DNA from: Vicinamibacteria bacterium
Lineage (GTDB): Bacteria > Acidobacteriota > Vicinamibacteria > Vicinamibacterales > UBA8438
Reading direction: 5' to 3'
NCBI GenBank assembly: GCA_022820675.1
Contig: JAJEFC010000015.1
Span: forward strand, 55,085 to 119,084
DNA: 64,000 bases
Shown: piece after piece, positions 27,897-36,715 of the stretch
How positions within the stretch are numbered: position 1 is the first letter of the stretch
Layout: each line of letters begins with the position of its first letter
The notes under the pieces: generated by a model
Seen by the model: the letters and a program-made list of their open reading frames with translations, nothing else
The model's database searches: none
What the model was told of the DNA's origin: nothing
Translations under genes and position numbers: made by a program

Positions 27897-30800
27897 CTAG
27901 AAGCCCCACCTCATGCCGAACTGCGCTTGCCGCGGGAAGCCGCTGCCCGCCCGGAGTCCGGTCAGGAGCAGGAAGTTGGCGCTCTCCCGGTCGCCGTTCG
28001 GATTGTTGAAGTTGGCCCGATCGGTGATGTTGAAGATGTCGAAGAAGATGTCGAGCGTCTGACGGCTCCCCCAGCGCGTCCGATGCCCGAGCCGCAGGTC
28101 GAGCTGGAAGAAGTCCGGCCCGTAGGCGCCGTACGGTCCTCCCTGGCTCGTGGCCGAGAACGCGTCCGGATTCGACGGGTCGCGTGCCTCGTAGGAGCCG
28201 GCCGGCAGCGGATCCGGTCCGATGCCGTTCATGTTGGCGTCGAAGCCGTTGTCGTGAATGTGGAACGGCGCGCCGCTCATGTAGCGCAGCACGCTGCTGA
28301 CGGTGATGCCGCCGAAGAACGGGATCTCGGTTCGGCCGCTGAGGGTCAGGTTGTGCCGGCGATCGTACTCGCTCGGTCCCCACAGACCGTCCAGGTTCAG
28401 GTCGGCGAGTGACTGGGCGAAGTTCCCGTACGTGAACCAGAGCGTGTTCGTGTCCTTCTTCGCCAGCGCGTAGACGGCCCGCAGCCCCCAGTTGTTCGCG
28501 TACCGCTTCTCCAACTGGAAGTTCAAGGCGTTGTAGGTGCCGCTGCCGTTGCTGGTCGTCAACAGCACGTTGCCCAGGTAGCCGTCTCCCGGGTTGAGGC
28601 CCGTGTTGCCCAGCACGCCGAACGCGTCCACCCGGCGGGTCGGATCGGTCGGCGCGGTGCCCGCCCGGACCTGGGGGTTGAGGTTCTGTCGCATGTGGGT
28701 GTCGCGGTCGAGCTGGCGGACGTAGTCGACCGACGCGGACAGCACCGGGGTCAGCTCGCGCTCGTAGCCGATGGTGAACTGGTGGGCGTAGGGCTGCTCG
28801 CGGTTCGGGTGGTCGAACTGGATCGTGCCGGTGTTGAACTGCTGCGCGCCCGGGGGCAGCAGCTCGTTCAGCACGTCCCGGTTCACCTCCACGCACGAGC
28901 CCGGGTTGCCGTGCCGCGCCGGGCAACCGTCCGGGTTGATCCGGATCAGTCGGTACAGCTCGCTGTTCGGGTCCAGGGGCCTGCCGAGCTCCGGATTGGG
29001 GTCGTTCTGGTCTTGCGGGAAGCTGACCGTGAACGAGCTGTTGTACGGCGTGTTCCGCACGTACGGGGTGATTGCGTAGTACAGGGTCTTGTCGTAGAAG
29101 ATGCCGTATCCGCCCCGCACGACCGACCTGCCGTCGCCGGTCACGTCGTACGCGAACGACGTGCGCGGCGCCCAGTTGTTGTAGTCGATGGGGTAGGTGC
29201 GCCCCGACGACAGCGGCGACGTGATGCCGAGGGCCGGCGCCGCCTGGAAGCCGCCGACGTTGGTCGCCGTCTCGAAGAACGGGTTGTAGTCGTTGGGCAA
29301 CGGGAACACCTCGAGGTCGTACCGCCCGCCGAAGCTCAGCGTCAGGCGGTCGGTCACCTGCCACTTGTCCTGCACGAAGGCCTCGAGCGTGTGGTACTCC
29401 GTCGCCGACTCGAGCTGGCCGCCCACGCGGATGTGGAGCCGGCTCGGCCAGGAGGTGTAGTCGTTCGGGTCGAACAGGACGTCGTTCGGGTTCCGGAACA
29501 CGAAGTTGCCGTTCAGGTTGTTCTGCGACCGCCACAGCATGTTGGTGTTGTGGTAGGTGGCGCCGAACTTCAGGTCGTGGTCGCCCATCTTGTCGGGCAC
29601 GAACCAGGAGAAGGTGTTCGAGTAGGCCCAGTGGTGGTCGCGGTTGCCCTGGGAGCTCGTCAACTGGTTGTCGACGAAGTTCCGGAACGTGTACTGGGGC
29701 AGGCAGTTCGCCTGCGCGGTGCTGCCGGGGGCGACGAGGTCCTCGAAGGTCCCCTCGTCGCGCCAGCACGGATTGCCCCGCCAGTACTGCTCGCGCGTGG
29801 CGGAGACGCGCACCGTGTTGACCCTGGAGCTGCCGATGACGCTCGTCCAGCTTCCGACGTAGGTCTGGTCGTTGTCGGTCTCGTCCTCCAGCGCGTTGAG
29901 CGTCGCCGTCCGGCCGCCGAGCAGGCTGAACTGGGGCGCCAGCTCGCGCAGCCAGCGGAAGGCCCACGTGTTGCCGGCGTTGATCTGGTGGTCGACGCGG
30001 ATCAGGGTGTTCCAGGCCTCCCAGCTCTCGGCCGTCGTGAAGTTCAGCTCCGGCCGGGTCGGGAACACCTTGGCCCGGCTCGGGGCGACGAGCTGCCGCT
30101 CGAGGCTGAAGAAGAAGTGCATCTGGTCTTCGGCGATCGGCCCGCCGATCACGCCGCCGAACTCCCGCTTGCTCGTCGGCGGCTTGGGGAGGTCGTCGCG
30201 CGCCGCGAAGTAGTCGCGTGCCGTCATCTTCTCGCTGGTGTAGTAGTTGAACGCGGCGCCGGTGAACTCGTTGGTGCCCTGCTTGGTGATCGAGTTGATG
30301 ACCGCGCCCCGAGCCCGCCCGAACTCGGCGTCGAACTGGTTCGTGATCACCTGGAACTCCTGCACCGACTCGAGGGGGACCCGCGTCTGGCCGCCGGCCC
30401 AGGTGCCGCTGTTGTCGTCGTTGTTGGCGGCGCCGTCGACCGACACGTTGTTCGTCCCCGGCGTCTGGCCGTTGGCGATCATGGTGTCGTTGCCGAGGCT
30501 CGACGACGGGTTGAACTGGATGCCCGGCAGCAGCGCGATGGCCGCGAAGTAGCTGCGGTTGCCGGTGGGCAGCTCGGTCAGGTCGCCGGTGTTGATGGTG
30601 CCCCCGACCTCGGACGAGGTGAGGTCGACGAGGGGCGCCGCCCCGGACACCGTGATGGTCTCCTCGATGGCCCCGATCGTCATGACGATGTCGAGGTCGA
30701 GCGTTCGGCCCACGCCGATGGCGAAGTCGGTGCGCTCGAACGAGTTGAACCCCGCGAGCTGGGCGGTGATGCGGAACGTCCCCGGCAGCATCTGGCCCGC

Positions 30801-31010
30801 GAAGTAGCTGCCGTCCCCGCTCGAGACGACCTCGCGGAACGTGCCCGTATCCTGATTGGTGATCAGGATGCTCACGCCGGGCAGGGCGCCGCCCTGCTCG
30901 TCCGTCACCGAGCCGCGCAGCTCGGCCCGCCCCTGCTGGGCGAGGGTGGTGGCGGCGCCTGCGCCGAACAGCAGGGCGACCGCGGCGACGACGGCCGTTG
31001 TTCGCTTCAT
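27897..31010 (-). CDS. Oar-like TonB-dependent receptor
   Basis: The 1037-residue receptor has a signal peptide (1-25) and a carboxypeptidase-regulatory-like domain (AELRGSVTDEQGGALPGVSI). The plug holds EETITVSGAAPLVDLTSSEV and FDAEFGRARGAVINSITKQG, and the barrel ends in AQFGMRWGF. It is closely related to the tandem pair at 19649 and 23388: they share FSWFVPDKMGDHDLKFGATY, YDRRHNLTLSGRTEIPFFGG and RYMSGAPFHIHD. It therefore belongs to the same local expansion but is inverted. ATG 31010 is preceded by ggggaggtcccac. A sigma-54-type promoter match lies about 116 bases upstream and a good terminator follows. Cargo is unknown. Confidence 0.92.
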   Translation of the reverse strand: MKRTTAVVAAVALLFGAGAATTLAQQGRAELRGSVTDEQGGALPGVSILITNQDTGTFREVVSSGDGSYFAGQMLPGTFRITAQLAGFNSFERTDFAIGVGRTLDLDIVMTIGAIEETITVSGAAPLVDLTSSEVGGTINTGDLTELPTGNRSYFAAIALLPGIQFNPSSSLGNDTMIANGQTPGTNNVSVDGAANNDDNSGTWAGGQTRVPLESVQEFQVITNQFDAEFGRARGAVINSITKQGTNEFTGAAFNYYTSEKMTARDYFAARDDLPKPPTSKREFGGVIGGPIAEDQMHFFFSLERQLVAPSRAKVFPTRPELNFTTAESWEAWNTLIRVDHQINAGNTWAFRWLRELAPQFSLLGGRTATLNALEDETDNDQTYVGSWTSVIGSSRVNTVRVSATREQYWRGNPCWRDEGTFEDLVAPGSTAQANCLPQYTFRNFVDNQLTSSQGNRDHHWAYSNTFSWFVPDKMGDHDLKFGATYHNTNMLWRSQNNLNGNFVFRNPNDVLFDPNDYTSWPSRLHIRVGGQLESATEYHTLEAFVQDKWQVTDRLTLSFGGRYDLEVFPLPNDYNPFFETATNVGGFQAAPALGITSPLSSGRTYPIDYNNWAPRTSFAYDVTGDGRSVVRGGYGIFYDKTLYYAITPYVRNTPYNSSFTVSFPQDQNDPNPELGRPLDPNSELYRLIRINPDGCPARHGNPGSCVEVNRDVLNELLPPGAQQFNTGTIQFDHPNREQPYAHQFTIGYERELTPVLSASVDYVRQLDRDTHMRQNLNPQVRAGTAPTDPTRRVDAFGVLGNTGLNPGDGYLGNVLLTTSNGSGTYNALNFQLEKRYANNWGLRAVYALAKKDTNTLWFTYGNFAQSLADLNLDGLWGPSEYDRRHNLTLSGRTEIPFFGGITVSSVLRYMSGAPFHIHDNGFDANMNGIGPDPLPAGSYEARDPSNPDAFSATSQGGPYGAYGPDFFQLDLRLGHRTRWGSRQTLDIFFDIFNITDRANFNNPNGDRESANFLLLTGLRAGSGFPRQAQFGMRWGF

Positions 31011-31125
31011 GTGGGACCTCCCCCTGATGGATGCGAATTAACCGACGGCGAACGGCGAGCACGCAGGCGCAGCGGACGCCCGCGGGGTCCGGGTTTGCGG
31101 AGCGGTCGTTCGGAAACAATACCTG

Positions 31126-31141
31126 TGCAAGGCGCGTGCCG
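31126..31141 (-). promoter_or_regulatory. sigma-54-type promoter of receptor 27897-31010
   Basis: On the minus strand the bases are cggcacg-cgcc-ttgca, differing from TGGCACG-N4-TTGCA only at the first position. The leader to ATG 31010 would be about 105 bases. The remaining bases of the gap 31011-31446 hold no gene; a weak ttgcga-18-tacact (31291-31320) could serve the tRNA-Ser downstream. Confidence 0.6.
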
Positions 31142-31446
31142 GCTGTTGTCACCACCACGACGGCGATGTTACGGCCGTGTTTCACGGCGATGGCACAGCA
31201 ACCGCAACGCGCCCGCCCCATCAGGACCGCGCCCGGTCATTCAGTACGTTGGTCTGGAGATCCGATTTTCTGGATCACATCCACGACCAGTTGCGAACGA
31301 CTTTGCCGGCAGCGTACACTAGAAGCGCGTCATGACCAACCGCGCGGGCGGTCGCCGGACCGGCTCGGCAGAGGCGCGGGCTTGGCGCGACGAAAGGCGC
31401 CCCGGTTTCGGGGTGCAGCCCACCGGAAGTGGGGTCCGGCTGTTGC

Positions 31447-31537
31447 GGAGAGGTACCGAAGTGGTCGTAACGGGGGCGCCTCGAAAGCGTCTTGTCGGGT
31501 AACCGGCACGTGGGTTCGAATCCCACCCTCTCCGCCA
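31447..31537 (+). tRNA. tRNA-Ser (anticodon CGA)
   Basis: This is a 91-nt class II tRNA. The acceptor ggagagg pairs with cctctcc, the anticodon loop is ctcgaaa (CGA) closed by ggcgc/gcgtc, a long variable arm (ttgtcgggtaaccggcac) follows, and the T arm is gtggg-ttcgaat-cccac. CCA is encoded. It reads UCG codons. Confidence 0.96.
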
Positions 31538-31632
31538 CTCTATTCGCCGCCCGGCACCGGGGTGCGGCGACCGGATCCCGTTCTCGACGACACACACGAA
31601 TGACGATGAGGATCGTGCCGGGGAGGACCAGC

Positions 31633-32283
31633 ATGCACGTGTCGGTGAAGGGACGGGGCGTTCGCTTGTCCGGCGTCGTCGCGGTGTTAGCGGCGACGGT
31701 CGTCATGGCGGGCGTCGCGGCGGCGCAGAGCCGGCCGCTCAGCACCCGCGGGCACACGGCGACGCAGATCGGGGGCAGCTACAACGCCGATGGCCGTTAC
31801 GAGGGAGGCCGCTGGATCGACATCCACTACGGCCGGCCCATCCTGCGCGCCAGGCAGGGCATCTTCCGCGACGGCGGGGAGTACGGCCGGCGCATCTACG
31901 CCGGGGCTCCGCTCTGGCGGGTGGGCGCGGACCAGACGACCACCTTCACCACCGAGGCGGACCTCCTCATCGGCGGGCAGCGGTTGAACGCCGGGGAATA
32001 CACCATGTTCGCCGACCTGGCGGATCCGTCGGCGTGGACGCTGATCTTCACCACGTGGGGCGTCATGCAGACCTTCGGGGAGGACGACCCGAACGTGCTG
32101 TGGGGCGCCTACGGCTACGACGACAGCAGGGACGTCATGCGCACGATCATGTCGGTGGAGACCGCCGGCCGATCCCTCGACCAGTTGCAGATCGGGTTCT
32201 TCGACATGACCCGGCAGGGCGGCACGATGTACGTGCACTGGGACGACCAGTTGGCGACCGTCTCGATCGAGCTGGCCGACTAG
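31633..32283 (+). CDS. DUF2911 family secreted protein
   Basis: The 216-residue protein has a signal peptide ending near VAAAQSRP. The mature part carries the DUF2911 pattern: IDIHYGRPILRARQGIF, then the GAPLWRVGADQTTTFTTEADL box, and AGEYTMFADLADPSAWTLIF. It ends with a strand-rich tail GGTMYVHWDDQLATVSIELAD. DUF2911 proteins are common in Bacteroidota and Acidobacteriota and have no known function; they are periplasmic or lipid-anchored. I chose ATG 31633 because ggggaggaccagc precedes it; ATG 31600 is in frame but lacks such a site. It starts 95 bases after tRNA-Ser and is followed at its stop codon by repeat R1. Confidence 0.85.
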   Translation: MHVSVKGRGVRLSGVVAVLAATVVMAGVAAAQSRPLSTRGHTATQIGGSYNADGRYEGGRWIDIHYGRPILRARQGIFRDGGEYGRRIYAGAPLWRVGADQTTTFTTEADLLIGGQRLNAGEYTMFADLADPSAWTLIFTTWGVMQTFGEDDPNVLWGAYGYDDSRDVMRTIMSVETAGRSLDQLQIGFFDMTRQGGTMYVHWDDQLATVSIELAD

Positions 32284-32368
32284 CCCGGAGAGCGTCGCCT
32301 GCGACTCCGCTCGCCGCCCGACCAACCCGGCCTGGAGTCTGCACCGTTCTACGGCGCAGACTCTCGGA
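32284..32368 (+). repeat. dispersed intergenic repeat R1, copy with hairpin
   Basis: The copy starts at the stop codon of the DUF2911 gene. It shares gtcgcctgcgactccgc with copy 52783 and ends in the hairpin gagtctgcaccg-ttcta-cggcgcagactc, a 12-position stem with one mismatch. Confidence 0.7.
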
Positions 32369-32450
32369 GCGGCAACGCGCTCCTCTCTCGAGCCGGAACG
32401 GGAAGCGGAAACGCCGCCGCATGGCCTACAATGTCGGACGAGGTGATGCC

Positions 32451-32903
32451 ATGATTACGCTCACGAAAAGGCCCGCTCTCGCCGTCCTGGTCGGCACCTT
32501 CCTCGCTGTCGGCGCCGCCTGCGCCGCGCAGTCGCAGGACGAGTCGTCGCCGGCCGCGGTCAGGAGCACGCCCGGTCCCGGCGGCGTCGCGACGATACCG
32601 TTCACCAGCGTCCGCGTCTGGTTCAACGAAGATACCGATCTGGCGCAGAGCTCGCTGGCCCTCGCGGGTCCCGACGGCAGCCTCTCGCTCGTCGGCGTGC
32701 ATTCCATGGGCGAGGGCGACCTGATGGCGGCCGTCAGCGGGGCGGTGGTCCCGGGCGACCATACCCTCACGTGGACCGCGGTCAGCGCCGACGGCGTGAC
32801 CGCGACCGGCGATGTCCGGTTCACGGTGGCGGAGGCCGAGGCCGAGCCCGCGCCGGACGAGCTGGACGGCGACGCGGCGCAGGCCCCGGGCGACCGGGAC
32901 TGA
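32451..32903 (+). CDS. CopC-like secreted protein
   Basis: The 150-residue protein has a signal peptide (1-23, ending LAVGAACAA; a lipoprotein cysteine is possible but the lipobox is poor). One CopC-type beta sandwich follows: IPFTSVRVWFNEDTDLAQSS, then GDHTLTWTAVSADGVTATG and DVRFTV. An acidic tail (AEAEAEPAPDELDGDAAQ) closes it. CopC proteins bind copper in the periplasm through an N-terminal histidine and other His/Met/Asp ligands. The usual N-terminal HA start is absent, so copper binding is doubtful. ATG 32451 is preceded by gacgaggtgatgcc. It sits alone before the transketolase-like gene. Confidence 0.65.
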   Translation: MITLTKRPALAVLVGTFLAVGAACAAQSQDESSPAAVRSTPGPGGVATIPFTSVRVWFNEDTDLAQSSLALAGPDGSLSLVGVHSMGEGDLMAAVSGAVVPGDHTLTWTAVSADGVTATGDVRFTVAEAEAEPAPDELDGDAAQAPGDRD

Positions 32904-33082
32904 GCCCGGCCCCGGCTTCCGGGCCATCGCAGGACCTTGCAGCTCGACCCGGCCGTGGAGACCGGGTCCTCGAGCTCGAACGTCCGCTCGATGCATGCGG
33001 CGCTCTCCGTGACGACCTCCTCGCCGGCGAGGGTGATGGCGTCGTCGCGCAGAGAACAGGTGTCGCGCGGAACAGGTGCAGG

Positions 33083-35641
33083 ATGACGGCCCCGTTGCCT
33101 TCCAACGGCACGCCAATCGTGATTCGCAGCGCCGCCGGCCGCGGCGGGTCCACCGACCTCCGCGTCGACGTGCCGGCCTACGACCGCCGTCGGCTCGAGG
33201 ACGTGGGCTTCATGACCGCGATGACCCTGACCCTGCTCGGCAACTACCAGCAGACGGGGCATTTCGGGGGGCCGCTGGCGTATACCCCGTACAACGTCGC
33301 CCTGCACCTCGCCGGGCCCGAGAACGGCGGCCTCTGCTACGACTACCGCCGCCCGAAGCACCCGTTCGGCGACAAGTTCCTGCTCGCCGGCGGCCACAAC
33401 ATCCCGACGCTCTACGCCCTGTGGATCATCATGGGCGAGGCCATGGCCCGCCGCCACGCCGCGACCGGCGACGACCGCTTCCGCGTCGACCCGAACGTCG
33501 CCATGCTGTCCATCGACTGCCTGGGCTTCCGCCGCGGGGCGGGGGCCCTGCGAACGCTGCTCGCCGACGCCGGCGTCGAGGGCGATCCGCTCTTCGCGCA
33601 GGCCCGGCTGCGCGGCATCCGCTCGCTCGCGGGGCACTCCGAGACCACCGACCTCACCAACGACGTCAACGGCGGCCCGTCGGGCATCGGCATCGCCACC
33701 GCCGCCGGCAAGGCCGCCTTCTGGGACTTCATGGGGGCGGGGCCGTCCCCCAAGGTCGTGGCCCTCGAGGGCGAGTTCGCGATGACCTCGGGGCATTCGC
33801 AGGAGCTGAAGACCCAGGCCGTCGCCCAGCAGGTCGGCAAGCGGCTGCGCATCCTGCTCTCGTACAACAACGCGGGCATCGACGACGCGCTCGTCGGCGG
33901 CGTGGTGTCCGAGTCGATGGCCGGCTACGAGGTCGCCGACCAGTGGTCCGCCTACGGGTGGAACGTGCTGTCGGTCGAGGACGGCAACGACTACGACCAC
34001 GTGCTGGCGGCGCTGCGAACGATGGAGGGCTGGGACCCCGACGACCGGCGGCCGATGATCGTCGTCGGCCGCACCACGAAAGGGTGGTGGCCGGCGGCGC
34101 GCGACGGCGCCATCCCCGGCTTCGGCCCCCAGGTGGTGGGCTACCCCAGCCATCCCTACTCGATGAAGATGAACTCGCCGTACTTCGTGGCCCTCGCCGA
34201 GACGTTCGAGCGGCGCTACGGGGTCGAGTTCCAGGGCATCCGCGACGGCGCCGCGGCCGGCGAAGCCGAGCGGCTGCGGCAGTACAAGACCAACGTCGAC
34301 GTGGTGATGTCGCTGCTCGGGCGCGACGGCCTCGGCGACTGGCTGACCGACCGCCTCGTCGACATCGGCGACCGCGTGCGCGACGACGCGAAGCTGCGGT
34401 TCGACGTGGCGCGCGACCCGTTCTGCGACGATCGCCTGCGCGTGGACCGCCTGCCGGTCGAGCCGCAGACGGTGAGCGCGCGGCCGAACGGCGAGGCGCA
34501 GGAGATCGGCATCGAGCTGTTCAAGCCGGCGGGCGCCGTGGCGGGGACGCGGCGGGCCATCTCCGAGGTCATCAAGTGGATGAACCACGTGACCGGCAAC
34601 CGCTTCCTCACCCTGTCGGCCGACCTGTCGAGCTCGATCAACGTCGAGAAGGGGTCGCTGACCGGCCACTACGACCCGCGGTCGAACCCGGCGGGGACTC
34701 GGCTAAAGGCGGCCATCCAGGAGGCGGGCAACGCCTCGACCGCGGTGGGCCTCGTCGGCCAGAGCGCGTCCCTCGACCCCGCCGTGCACAGCGGGGTCTG
34801 GGCCCTGAGCGGCAGCTACGGCGCGTTCACGCCGCTCATGTACCTGCCCGCCCGCATCTGGAGCCAGCAGAACCAGGACAGCCCGTTCCGGGTCGGGGTG
34901 CTCCACATCCTCGCCGGGCACTCGGGGCCCGAGACGGCGGCCGACGCGCGCACCCACTTCGGCATCTTCGCCCCCCAGGTGTGGAAGCTGTTCCCCCGCG
35001 GGCAGGTCATCACCCTGAGCTTCTGGGACTACAACGACGTGGCGCCGGGCTACTTCGCGGCGGCGGAGATCGCGGCCCGCGACCCCGAGGTGGGCGTCAT
35101 CGTGCTCGAGGTGGCGCGGCCGGACCTGCCGGTGGCCGACCGCTCGACCTTCGCCGACTCCGACCTGCGGGCCGCCGCCAAGGGGTTCTACGTGCTGCGC
35201 GACTTCGCCCCGGGCCGGCCGAGGCACGGCTACGTGGTCGCCCAGGGGGCCAGCTCGACGTTCAACCTCGTGAAGGCGCTGCCGGCCCTCGAGGAGCGGG
35301 GGGTCAACGTGAAGGTCGTCGCGGCCATCAGCGAGGAGCTGTTCGACCGCCAGCCGGCCGCCTACCGCGACGCGGTGCTGCCGCCCGAGGCGCGCTACGA
35401 CCTGATGGTGGTGACGACGGGGACGCGGCGCGTGTGGCCGCTCCGCGACGCGGGGCCGGTGACGGGGGAGTACTCGCTCGTCTCCGACTGGCACGACCGC
35501 TGGCTGACCGGCGGCCTGGAGCCCGACGTGATTGCCGAGGCGCATCTCGACGAGGCCTCCGTCATCGCGGGGGTCGTGCGGTTCGCCGAAGAGCGCGACG
35601 CCCGCCTCGCCCGGCAGCGGGACGCGCTGGCCGCCCTGTGA
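33083..35641 (+). CDS. transketolase-like thiamine diphosphate enzyme
   Basis: The 852-residue protein resembles a transketolase in domain order. An N-terminal cofactor domain carries GGHNIPTLYALWIIMGEA and the TPP pattern VALEGEFAMTSGHSQELKTQ ending in YNNAGID. A central pyrimidine-type domain contains SADLSSSINVEKGSL and GVLHILAGHSGPETAADAR, and a C-terminal domain holds GYVVAQGASSTFNLVKALP. It is longer than standard transketolase (about 660) and close in size to phosphoketolase (about 800), yet lacks signatures I would require for either. I would expect it to move or cleave a ketol unit from a sugar phosphate in the cytoplasm. There is no signal peptide. ATG 33083 follows aggtgcagg. No pentose pathway genes flank it. 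Confidence 0.7.
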   Translation: MTAPLPSNGTPIVIRSAAGRGGSTDLRVDVPAYDRRRLEDVGFMTAMTLTLLGNYQQTGHFGGPLAYTPYNVALHLAGPENGGLCYDYRRPKHPFGDKFLLAGGHNIPTLYALWIIMGEAMARRHAATGDDRFRVDPNVAMLSIDCLGFRRGAGALRTLLADAGVEGDPLFAQARLRGIRSLAGHSETTDLTNDVNGGPSGIGIATAAGKAAFWDFMGAGPSPKVVALEGEFAMTSGHSQELKTQAVAQQVGKRLRILLSYNNAGIDDALVGGVVSESMAGYEVADQWSAYGWNVLSVEDGNDYDHVLAALRTMEGWDPDDRRPMIVVGRTTKGWWPAARDGAIPGFGPQVVGYPSHPYSMKMNSPYFVALAETFERRYGVEFQGIRDGAAAGEAERLRQYKTNVDVVMSLLGRDGLGDWLTDRLVDIGDRVRDDAKLRFDVARDPFCDDRLRVDRLPVEPQTVSARPNGEAQEIGIELFKPAGAVAGTRRAISEVIKWMNHVTGNRFLTLSADLSSSINVEKGSLTGHYDPRSNPAGTRLKAAIQEAGNASTAVGLVGQSASLDPAVHSGVWALSGSYGAFTPLMYLPARIWSQQNQDSPFRVGVLHILAGHSGPETAADARTHFGIFAPQVWKLFPRGQVITLSFWDYNDVAPGYFAAAEIAARDPEVGVIVLEVARPDLPVADRSTFADSDLRAAAKGFYVLRDFAPGRPRHGYVVAQGASSTFNLVKALPALEERGVNVKVVAAISEELFDRQPAAYRDAVLPPEARYDLMVVTTGTRRVWPLRDAGPVTGEYSLVSDWHDRWLTGGLEPDVIAEAHLDEASVIAGVVRFAEERDARLARQRDALAAL

Positions 35642-35644
35642 GGC

Positions 35645-35677
35645 GCCGCGGGTCCCGCCGCCGGGCCGGCCCGCGGC
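35645..35677. terminator. hairpin between converging genes
   Basis: gccgcggg (35645-35652) pairs with cccgcggc (35670-35677) between the stop of the transketolase-like gene and the stop of the minus-strand gene at 35678. It could end transcription from both sides; no T tract is present. Confidence 0.45.
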
Positions 35678-36214
35678 TCACTCGCGCCGGTAGACCAGCG
35701 TCGAGTCGACGTCGCCGCGCGGGGTCGTCCGGGTCGCCGCGATGGTCATCGTCTGCCCGTCGGCGCTCAGCGTGCGCCGTTCGGTGACCGCGATCGAGAA
35801 GTCGCGGAGCCGGGTCTCCACCTCGATCGTGCCTTCGGTGACGAGGGCGGCGCCGTCCCAGCGCGATACGGTCGTCTGCGCGCCTCTCGGCCCCGAGTTC
35901 GTGCTCTCCTCGCCGTTGAGGCGGTAGGTCACGGCCCGGCTGCCCGCGTCGGACTGCTGCTCGATGATCAGCATCGCCGGGGTCTGGACGATGACCAGCG
36001 TCGCGGCGCCGCCGAGCCCGCCGCCCCCGCCGCCAGCCCGTCGTCCGCCGCCGAACAGCCTCCGGCCCCCGCCCCCGAAGTCCGGGAGCTCGCTGGCGTC
36101 CGCATCGAGGCGCCACGTGCCCGAGAAGTCGGTGCCCTGGGCCGCGGCCGGCGCCGCGAGGGCCGCCATCGCGAGGAGAGCGAGGGGAACGAACACGGTA
36201 CGGAGTCTCGTCAT
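35678..36214 (-). CDS. small secreted protein with Gly-rich insert
   Basis: The 178-residue protein has a signal peptide (1-26, AAPAAAQGTD). Mature residues begin with DFSGTWRLDADASELPDFGG, a start seen in many Acidobacterial lipocalin-like secreted proteins. A glycine and arginine-rich stretch follows (FGGGRRAGGGGGGLGG, about 52-68). The rest is strand-forming: TLVIVQTPAMLIIEQQSD, VTYRLNGEES, IEVETRLRDFSIAVTERRTL and DVDSTLVYRRE. I cannot assign a function. The start ATG 36214 is preceded by ccagggagaccacc. It converges on the transketolase-like gene and has no co-directional neighbour. Confidence 0.75.
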   Translation of the reverse strand: MTRLRTVFVPLALLAMAALAAPAAAQGTDFSGTWRLDADASELPDFGGGGRRLFGGGRRAGGGGGGLGGAATLVIVQTPAMLIIEQQSDAGSRAVTYRLNGEESTNSGPRGAQTTVSRWDGAALVTEGTIEVETRLRDFSIAVTERRTLSADGQTMTIAATRTTPRGDVDSTLVYRRE

Positions 36215-36379
36215 GGTGGTCTCCCTGGACAGGTGAATCTCATCGGGCGCAACGCCCTTCGGTCTCGCGCCGGCCGGGGGGGCTTCCGCCGCCCGCGCCG
36301 TGCGGTGCCGAAACAGACAACGGCGTAGACCTCGGAGGCGGCTCCCTTATTCCCGATCGTAGCCGGATTCGCGCCATCC

Positions 36380-36520
36380 GGCCCGGCCTGCCGCGTGCCC
36401 GCGCATCGCCATTCCCGGTCCCCGCGCCGGATTCGCGTCGCCCGGCCGGCCCGTGCCGCCCGCCCGCGCATCGCCGTTTCGGCCTGTGCCACGCGCCCCG
36501 CGCATCGCCGCATTCGGCCC
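36380..36520. repeat. imperfect GC-rich repeats
   Basis: The word cgcgcatcgcc recurs three times at about 36400, 36460 and 36500, each followed by a ttcggcc or ttcccgg-like stretch. It lies in an 850-base gap (36215-37061) without a protein gene. The pattern is weak and may be only base composition. Confidence 0.35.
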
Positions 36521-36680
36521 GGATTCCGCCGGCCGGATCGGCGGGACCGTCGGCGGCCCTGCCCGCCGGCGGCGAGCGTGACGGGCCGGCGTCGCTCGCC
36601 CGATTCGCGCCGGATCCCCCAGCCCGTTCGCGCCACCCCGCCGCTCGCCCGGCCGCCCGCCTGCGGCCCGATAATTCGCC

Positions 36681-36709
36681 TTGACACTGCCCGGTGCTCC
36701 TCTCATAAT
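36681..36709 (+). promoter_or_regulatory. near-consensus sigma-70-type promoter
   Basis: ttgaca (36681-36686), a 17-base spacer, then cataat (36704-36709). This is the best housekeeping promoter in the window. Transcription would begin near 36716. The next start codon on this strand is over 300 bases away. Confidence 0.65.
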
Positions 36710-36715
36710 CGTGCT

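Noticed and set aside
31275..31757. Minus-strand frame with AERVGFEPTCRLPDKTL
   Set aside because: It is the reverse translation of tRNA-Ser and overlaps the DUF2911 gene.
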